Assembly: GCA_035293965.1 (NCBI GenBank)
Contig: DATGLW010000130.1
Location: 1 to 9,615 of the forward strand
Length of the DNA: 9,615 bases
Reading direction: 5' to 3'
Origin: DATGLW01 sp035293965
Lineage (GTDB): Bacteria > Actinomycetota > Acidimicrobiia > Acidimicrobiales > RAAP-2
Position 1 is the stretch's first letter; each line of letters starts with the position of its first letter. Position numbers and translations under genes: made by a program. The notes under the pieces are model-generated. The model made no database searches. It saw only the letters and a program-made list of their open reading frames with translations, and was not told where the DNA came from. This document shows positions 6,597 through 9,615 of the stretch, piece by piece.

Positions 6597-7938
6597 GCAG
6601 CCCGTCGGGGTCGAGGGCCGCCTTGAGCGCGCGGAAGGCGCCGATCTCCTCGTCCGTGCGGTTGAGCGACAGCCAGCGGCGCTTCGCCGTCCCGATCCCG
6701 TGCTCGGCGCTGATGCTGCCGCCGGCGGCGGCGACACGGCGCAGCACGGCGTCGTCGACCGTGTCGTCGCCCGGGTCGACGCCGGTCACGTTCACGTGGA
6801 CGTTGCCGTCGGCGGCGTGCCCGAAGACCCAGACCTGCGCGCAAGGAGCCACGGCGGCCACCACGGCCGGCACCTCGCGCACGAACGACGCAAGATGGGC
6901 CGCCGGCAGCGTGACGTCGAGCTTGTGGGGCGCCCCCAAACGGTTCACCGCCTCGGCGTGGGCTTCGCGGTAGTGCCACAGCTGCGCCGCCCGCGCCTCA
7001 TCGACGGCCACGGCCACGGCGGCCACCGCGTCGAGGGAGTCGATGGAGGCGCCGAGGGCCGGCACCGGGTCCTCGGCGGCCGCCGCCTCCACCAGCAGGT
7101 AGGCCTCGTGGAGCCGCTCGAAGGGCGCCCGGCGACCCGTCGAGCGGCACACGAGGTCCAGGCCGGCGGCGAAGAAGAGCTCGGCGGCGGACAGGGCGGG
7201 CAGCGTCCGCCGCAGCTCCTGGGCCGCCGCGACGGCGGGTTCCACTGCATCGAAGGCGAGCAGCGCCACCGCCGTGTGGTGGGCCGGGGGCACGAGGCGG
7301 AGGCGGGCAGCGGTCACCACGCCGAGCGTCCCCTCGCTGCCGCACAGCAAGCCTGCGAGGTCGTAGCCCGTGTTGTCCTTGACAAGCCCGCCGAGGTGCG
7401 ACACGACCGCCCCGGTACCGAGCACCGCCTCCACGCCGAGCAGCTGCGCCCGGGTGTCGCCGTAGCGGAGCATGCGCAGCCCGCCCGCGTTGGTGGCCAC
7501 CGTCCCCCCGACGGTGGCGCTGCCGCGGCTCGACAGGTCGACGCCGTAGGACCAACCGGCGGCCGATGCCGCCTGTTGCACGGCACCGATCGTCACCCCG
7601 GCGCCCGCCGTGAGCTGCCCGGCCACGGGATCGACGGCGTCGAGCGCGTCGAGGCGGCGCAGGCTCAGCACGACTTCGCCGCCGAGGGGCACGCCGCCCC
7701 CGACGAGCCCTGTGTTGCCCCCCTGCACGCACAGCGCGACCCCGCGGGCGCGGCAGCACGCCATGACCCCCGCCACCTCGGCGGTCGTGCCCGGCCGCAC
7801 CACGGCTGGCGTCGATCCCGCGAAGCGCCCGGTGAAGTCGGTGACGTACCCGGCGACCACGTCGGCGTCGGTCAGGACGTGACGCGCCCCGACCACCTCT
7901 CGCAGACTGCGGAGCAGCGCGTCATCGACCGGCGCCAC
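6568..7938 (-). CDS. FAD-linked oxidase, GlcD / D-2-hydroxyglutarate dehydrogenase type
   Basis: Flavoprotein of the VAO family that oxidises a D-2-hydroxy acid such as glycolate, D-lactate or D-2-hydroxyglutarate; the substrate is not decided by the sequence. From the GTG at 7938 it has 456 residues. The FAD-binding half has VVRPGTTAEV, QGGNTGLVGG (72-81), DLSSRGSATVGGTVATNAGG and KDNTGYDLAGLLCGSEGTLG (187-206). The C-terminal half has PHKLDVTLP (337-345), the metal-site motif FGHAADGNVHVNV (372-384) and AEHGIGTAKR (411-420), ending LDPDGLLNPRVLLPD. I prefer GTG 7938 over the ATG at 7974 because GGGAGG lies 8 bases before it, and the ATG overlaps the probable promoter of the divergent thioesterase gene. 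The GlcE/GlcF partners of glycolate oxidase are not adjacent. The 3' end overlaps murD2 by 29 bases. Confidence 0.9.
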   Translation of the reverse strand: MAPVDDALLRSLREVVGARHVLTDADVVAGYVTDFTGRFAGSTPAVVRPGTTAEVAGVMACCRARGVALCVQGGNTGLVGGGVPLGGEVVLSLRRLDALDAVDPVAGQLTAGAGVTIGAVQQAASAAGWSYGVDLSSRGSATVGGTVATNAGGLRMLRYGDTRAQLLGVEAVLGTGAVVSHLGGLVKDNTGYDLAGLLCGSEGTLGVVTAARLRLVPPAHHTAVALLAFDAVEPAVAAAQELRRTLPALSAAELFFAAGLDLVCRSTGRRAPFERLHEAYLLVEAAAAEDPVPALGASIDSLDAVAAVAVAVDEARAAQLWHYREAHAEAVNRLGAPHKLDVTLPAAHLASFVREVPAVVAAVAPCAQVWVFGHAADGNVHVNVTGVDPGDDTVDDAVLRRVAAAGGSISAEHGIGTAKRRWLSLNRTDEEIGAFRALKAALDPDGLLNPRVLLPD

Positions 7939-7946
7939 CGCCCGAT

Positions 7947-7952
7947 CCTCCC
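7947..7952 (-). promoter_or_regulatory. Shine-Dalgarno site deciding the FAD oxidase start
   Basis: Minus-strand GGGAGG, with 8 bases between it and the GTG at 7938-7936. This strong match supports GTG over the ATG 12 codons upstream. Confidence 0.7.
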
Positions 7953-7964
7953 ACGGCGGCGGCT

Positions 7965-7974
7965 CGCCTACCAT
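7965..7974 (+). promoter_or_regulatory. Possible -10 element giving a leaderless thioesterase mRNA
   Basis: CGCCTACCAT contains TACCAT (TAnnnT) at 7969-7974 and matches 8 of 10 bases of the CACCTAGCAT element found before two other genes. The GTG start at 7983 is 9 bases past the box, where transcription would begin, so the mRNA may start at or within two bases of the start codon. No Shine-Dalgarno and no -35 are seen. Confidence 0.45.
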
Positions 7975-7982
7975 GCGCGAGC

Positions 7983-8414
7983 GTGCAGGTGGCCCGCCCG
8001 CCCCGCCCGCCCCGGCCGGTTCCGTTCACCCACCGCGTCGACGTGCGCTACCTCGAGGTCGACCAGCAGGGCGTGGTGTTCAACATGTGGTACCTGGCGT
8101 ACTTCGACGACGCCATGACTGCCTTCTTGTCGGCAGGCGGCCTCGAGTACGCCGACATGCTGTCGGCGGGGTTCGACGTGCAGCTCGTCCACACCGAGAT
8201 CGACTGGAAAGGATCCCTGCGCTGGGGTGACCGGCCCGAGGTCGACGTCGCCCTCGAGGCCCTCGGCCGGACTTCCTTCACGCTCGGCTTCGCGGTGCGC
8301 GTGGACGGGGCGCTCGTCGCGACAGGTCGCACCGTCTACGTGACGGTGCGGACGGACGGCAGCGGCAAAGTCGAAGTGCCGGCGCTGGTCGCACGGGCTC
8401 TCGGCGTCACATGA
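7983..8414 (+). CDS. Acyl-CoA thioesterase, 4HBT/YbgC hotdog family
   Basis: Small cytoplasmic thioesterase of the 4-hydroxybenzoyl-CoA thioesterase type, which hydrolyses acyl- or aroyl-CoA to the free acid. It has 143 residues, normal for the family. The signature stretch at 23-41 reads YLEVDQQGVVFNMWYLAYF, with Asp27 at the catalytic position. It continues with HTEIDWKGSLRWGD and the strands LEALGRTSFTLGFAV and GALVATGRTVYVTV. The first 14 residues are a Pro/Arg-rich extension. The GTG at 7983 is the first start after the probable -10 box. The gene diverges from the FAD oxidase with 44 bases between starts, so the two may share control. The acyl group cannot be predicted. Confidence 0.88.
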   Translation: MQVARPPRPPRPVPFTHRVDVRYLEVDQQGVVFNMWYLAYFDDAMTAFLSAGGLEYADMLSAGFDVQLVHTEIDWKGSLRWGDRPEVDVALEALGRTSFTLGFAVRVDGALVATGRTVYVTVRTDGSGKVEVPALVARALGVT

Positions 8415-8415
8415 C

Positions 8416-8435
8416 GCGGGCCCGGCCGGGCCCGC
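8416..8435 (+). terminator. Perfect 20-bp palindrome just after the thioesterase stop
   Basis: Arms GCGGGCCC and GGGCCCGC around GGCC start one base past the stop codon. As RNA this gives an 8-bp all-GC stem with a 4-base loop. No T-run follows. Its position suggests a tail-less terminator. Confidence 0.4.
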
Positions 8436-8450
8436 CACGAGCCTCGAGGC

Positions 8451-8563
8451 GTGCTGTCCGCCGGCGCGTCGCGCGGGAACAGAGCCGAGCGCGTCAGCCT
8501 GGGAGGGGGGGTTCCCGACGACGCGCTCGGCACCGCTCCCGCGGTCCTCGGCGAGCGTAGCAC
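8451..8563. other. Long imperfect hairpin, possible structured RNA
   Basis: The core is a perfect 12-bp inverted repeat, GCCGAGCGCGTC at 8484-8495 with GACGCGCTCGGC at 8520-8531. Outside it, after a symmetric 5 x 5 internal loop, CGCGGGA (8472-8478) pairs with TCCCGCG (8537-8543). Farther out GCCG (8460-8463) can pair with CGGC (8549-8552), and GTGCT (8451-8455) with AGCAC (8559-8563). Within the 24-base apical loop GGGA (8501-8504) can pair with TCCC (8513-8516). The outer two helices are short enough to be chance. No T-run or known RNA family motif is recognised. It could be a small RNA, an attenuator, a repeated extragenic palindrome or a terminator. Confidence 0.5.
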
Positions 8564-8584
8564 AATTCTGACGGAGTCCGTCAA
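8554..8584 (-). promoter_or_regulatory. Possible minus-strand promoter facing the long hairpin
   Basis: On the minus strand, TTGACG (8584-8579) is followed after 19 bases by TACGCT (8559-8554), preceded by TG to give an extended -10, TGCTACGCT. The spacer is about two bases longer than ideal. Transcription would begin near 8547, four bases before the 7-bp outer stem of the hairpin. No minus-strand gene follows, so the product would be non-coding. The -10 bases also fall in the outermost hairpin arm. Confidence 0.35.
8569..8583. promoter_or_regulatory. 15-bp palindromic operator candidate
   Basis: TGACGGA-G-TCCGTCA is perfectly symmetric about base 8576. Length and form resemble operators of TetR-type dimeric repressors in actinobacteria. 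It overlaps the -35 of the possible minus-strand promoter. Its half-site TCCGTCA recurs twice in the tandem repeats downstream. No regulator gene is in the window. Confidence 0.45.
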
Positions 8585-8622
8585 GATTCGAACCACCGGA
8601 CGCGATCGATCCTCGCTCCCTT

Positions 8623-8694
8623 CGTCGTACCCACGGCGATCCCTTCCGTCATCGCTACGGCGCTTCCCTCCGTCATAGCCACGGCGATTCCCAC
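8623..8694. repeat. Three imperfect 24-bp tandem repeats
   Basis: Units are 8623-8646, 8647-8670 and 8671-8694. Each opens CGTC and has ACGGCG at bases 11-16. Units 2 and 3 match at 20 of 24 bases, 1 and 3 at 19, 1 and 2 at 17. Units 2 and 3 each carry TCCGTCA across their boundary, the half-site of the palindrome at 8569-8583. The period is a multiple of three, so minus-strand frames read as 8-residue repeats, but those frames lack coding character otherwise. Confidence 0.75.
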
Positions 8695-8706
8695 CGGCTC
8701 GGTGGG
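8690..8706. terminator. Short perfect hairpin after the tandem repeats
   Basis: CCCACCG pairs with CGGTGGG around a GCT loop. It has no T-run. It may stop transcription reaching the small ORF from upstream, or be incidental. Confidence 0.3.
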
Positions 8707-8763
8707 TCGCCGACGACCCTCGGCACGCTCGGCATGCGGGTCGGTCAACCGGCGCGGGTCGCA

Positions 8764-8792
8764 GGGGTCCGCCCCCCGGGGGTCCGCACCCC
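8764..8792. repeat. GC-rich direct repeat with small hairpin
   Basis: GGGGTCCGC occurs at 8764-8772 and again at 8779-8787, a 15-base period. The second copy can fold, GGGGT (8779-8783) with ACCCC (8788-8792). It lies 17 bases before the -10-like box of the small ORF. Low-complexity GC sequence is an adequate explanation. Confidence 0.35.
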
Positions 8793-8808
8793 ACGGGATC
8801 GGGAGCGG

Positions 8809-8814
8809 TACAGT
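8809..8814 (+). promoter_or_regulatory. Possible -10 box before the small ORF
   Basis: TACAGT fits TAnnnT. A start near 8821 would leave the ATG at 8824 almost leaderless and would exclude the ATG at 8818. No -35 is recognised. Confidence 0.35.
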
Positions 8815-8817
8815 CCG

Positions 8818-9060
8818 ATGGCAATGGGCAGGTCGGAGCGGACAGCGTGGGGCGAGGACACGTGGCTCGACCCGGCGCACGCCTTCTCCGACACCGGGCG
8901 CGTCGACCTCTTCGACGATCCGCGGTGGGAACCCGCACCGCGCCCACCCGTGCGGCGCACGCGCGGCCCGGGTGGGCGCCGGGCATGGCTGACGCTGCTG
9001 ACAGCAGCCCTGGGCCGGCGACCTGGGTCGCGCGGCCGGCACGCTCGGCGCGACCGCTAG
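8818..9060 (+). CDS. Small hypothetical protein, 80 residues
   Basis: Not recognised. From the ATG at 8818 it begins MAMGRSERTAWGEDTW; a second ATG at 8824 gives 78 residues and suits the possible -10 box better. Residues 13-35 are acidic, with LDPAHAFSDTGRVDLFDD. Residues 43-80 are strongly basic, with several Arg pairs around one short hydrophobic run, WLTLLTAAL (57-65), too short for a clear membrane span. Third codon positions in the first half are almost all G or C, as in the real genes here, which favours coding; this is less clear in the last 15 codons. A weak GGGAG lies 12 bases before the ATG. It ends 31 bases short of the convergent citrate synthase gene. It may be a small basic nucleic-acid- or membrane-associated protein, but that is a guess. 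Confidence 0.45.
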   Translation: MAMGRSERTAWGEDTWLDPAHAFSDTGRVDLFDDPRWEPAPRPPVRRTRGPGGRRAWLTLLTAALGRRPGSRGRHARRDR

Positions 9061-9091
9061 CAAGCAGCGGGCGCGCTCGGAAGGCAGGCGG

Positions 9092-9615
9092 TCACGGCCC
9101 CTCGTCGCCGTGCTGGGACCCTGGGCCTCCGTCGCGAGCTGCGGGCGCCTCGTAGACCGCCCGGGCGCGGAAGCGAAGGGGGCGCTCCCCGAGCTCCTCG
9201 AGGTAGTGGGCGGTCCAGCCGGCAAGCCTGGCGATGCTGAACACCGTGCGGCCGAAGTCCGCCGGCAGGCCGGCCGACCAAGCGATGGCGGCCAGCGCCA
9301 GGTCGATGTTGGGCGGCGCGACCCCGTGGGCGCGAGCCAGCTCGGTCACCATGGCGACCAGGCGTCGCTGCTCGCCCGAGGCGACGGCGTCGAGGTGCTC
9401 GAGGAGGCACTCGGCCCGCGGGTCGCCGGCCTCGTACAGCGCGTGGCCGAAGCCGGGCAGCGAGCCGCGCCAGCGGAGTGCCGCATCGAGGGTGCGCTCG
9501 GGCCCGTCGCGCTCGGCGTCGGCGAGCAGCATCCATGCCAGCTCGCTCGCGCCCCCATGGAGTGGGCCGGCGAGGGTGGCGAGCCCGGCGAGCAACGCGT
9601 CGTACAGGTCCGCCC
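9092..9615 (-). CDS. Citrate synthase family protein (5' end outside window)
   Basis: C-terminal part of a citrate synthase or 2-methylcitrate synthase, which joins acetyl- or propionyl-CoA to oxaloacetate. The frame is open to the window edge, beginning ADLYDALLAGL. The active-site motifs present are GPLHGGAS with one catalytic His, LPGFGHALYEAGDPRA with the second His, and PPNIDLALAAIAW, whose Asp aligns with the catalytic Asp. The C-terminal part reads SIARLAGWTAHYLEEL and ERPLRFRARAVYEAP, then a short Gly-rich tail. The NIDLALAAIAW and LRFRARAVY form is that of the shorter actinobacterial citrate synthases (CitA-like, or those with an N-terminal helix-turn-helix) rather than of the main GltA enzyme. 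The missing N-terminus would decide. The leucine codon at 9595 is TTG inside the gene, not its start. Confidence 0.9.
   Translation of the reverse strand, partial: ADLYDALLAGLATLAGPLHGGASELAWMLLADAERDGPERTLDAALRWRGSLPGFGHALYEAGDPRAECLLEHLDAVASGEQRRLVAMVTELARAHGVAPPNIDLALAAIAWSAGLPADFGRTVFSIARLAGWTAHYLEELGERPLRFRARAVYEAPAARDGGPGSQHGDEGP

Larger units (their letters stand above)
8415..8817. other. 403-base non-coding region rich in symmetric sequence
   Basis: No reading frame here has a convincing start, product and codon pattern. Base composition drops in GC between 8556 and 8690, with stretches such as CACAATTCTGA that are unusual for this window. In order it holds a palindrome after the thioesterase gene, a long imperfect hairpin (8451-8563), a possible minus-strand promoter overlapping a 15-bp palindrome (8569-8583), three 24-bp tandem repeats (8623-8694), a short hairpin (8690-8706), a GC-rich direct repeat (8764-8787) and a -10-like box before the small ORF. 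Confidence 0.6.

Noticed and set aside
5082..6737. A 551-residue minus-strand frame opposite murD2
   Set aside because: Shadow of the ligase; composition is Arg/Gly/Ala-rich without motifs.
6388..8118. A 576-residue plus-strand frame opposite the FAD oxidase
   Set aside because: His/Arg/Gly-rich shadow of the oxidase, and it also runs across the start of the thioesterase gene in the wrong frame.
8585..8594. GATTCGAACC, like the T-loop of a tRNA
   Set aside because: Bases on either side cannot form the T stem in either direction and no acceptor or anticodon arm is found. It is not a tRNA or a convincing attachment site.
8581..9225. Minus-strand frames reading the tandem repeats as 8-residue protein repeats (AVAMTEG-like)
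   Set aside because: The repeat pattern follows simply from a 24-bp period. The rest of these frames is shadow sequence of the small ORF and citrate synthase region, with no sensible start.
1..9615. CRISPR arrays, insertion sequences, prophage or defence genes
   Set aside because: No regularly spaced repeat with unique spacers, no transposase or integrase motifs and no terminal inverted repeats with target duplications were found.

Overview
The window is very GC-rich, with third codon positions almost all G or C, non-ATG starts in use and weak or absent Shine-Dalgarno sites. This points to a high-GC actinobacterium. An acidimicrobial or similar lineage would fit, but that is a guess. Both ends cut through a gene.

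Layout from left to right: (1) the 3' part of a secreted-type family 5 glycoside hydrolase resembling endoglycoceramidases (+). (2) Convergent to it, a complete osmoprotectant (ProX/OpuC-type) solute-binding protein (-), with two hairpins between the stops. (3) pgeF, the YfiH/laccase-domain peptidoglycan editing factor (+). (4) murL, the ATP-dependent epimerase of UDP-MurNAc-L-Ala-L-Glu (+). (5) A MurD ligase overlapping murL by 32 bases, read here as MurD2 (+). (6) A convergent FAD-linked oxidase of the GlcD / D-2-hydroxyglutarate dehydrogenase type (-). (7) Divergent from that, a hotdog-fold acyl-CoA thioesterase that may be leaderless (+). (8) A 403-base non-coding stretch with a long imperfect hairpin, a 15-bp palindrome, three 24-bp tandem repeats and possible promoters. 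(9) A small unknown 80-residue ORF (+). (10) The 3' part of a citrate synthase family gene (-).

The main result is the block at 2794-6596. MurL and MurD2 form the alternative route to D-glutamate in peptidoglycan known from Xanthomonas and some actinobacteria: MurD2 joins L-Glu to UDP-MurNAc-L-Ala, and MurL then inverts the attached glutamate. Here pgeF sits just upstream. PgeF is known to keep the first stem residue correct (L-Ala rather than L-Ser). The three genes could therefore form one module handling positions 1 and 2 of the stem peptide. Membership of MurL rests on motifs and on the partner gene. The L-Glu specificity of the ligase is inferred from that partnership.

The second item is the structured intergenic region at 8415-8817. 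Its parts do not match any RNA or operator family I can name. A 10-mer, CACCTAGCAT, recurs upstream of the solute-binding protein gene and murL, and a variant lies upstream of the thioesterase gene. It looks like a -10 promoter element.
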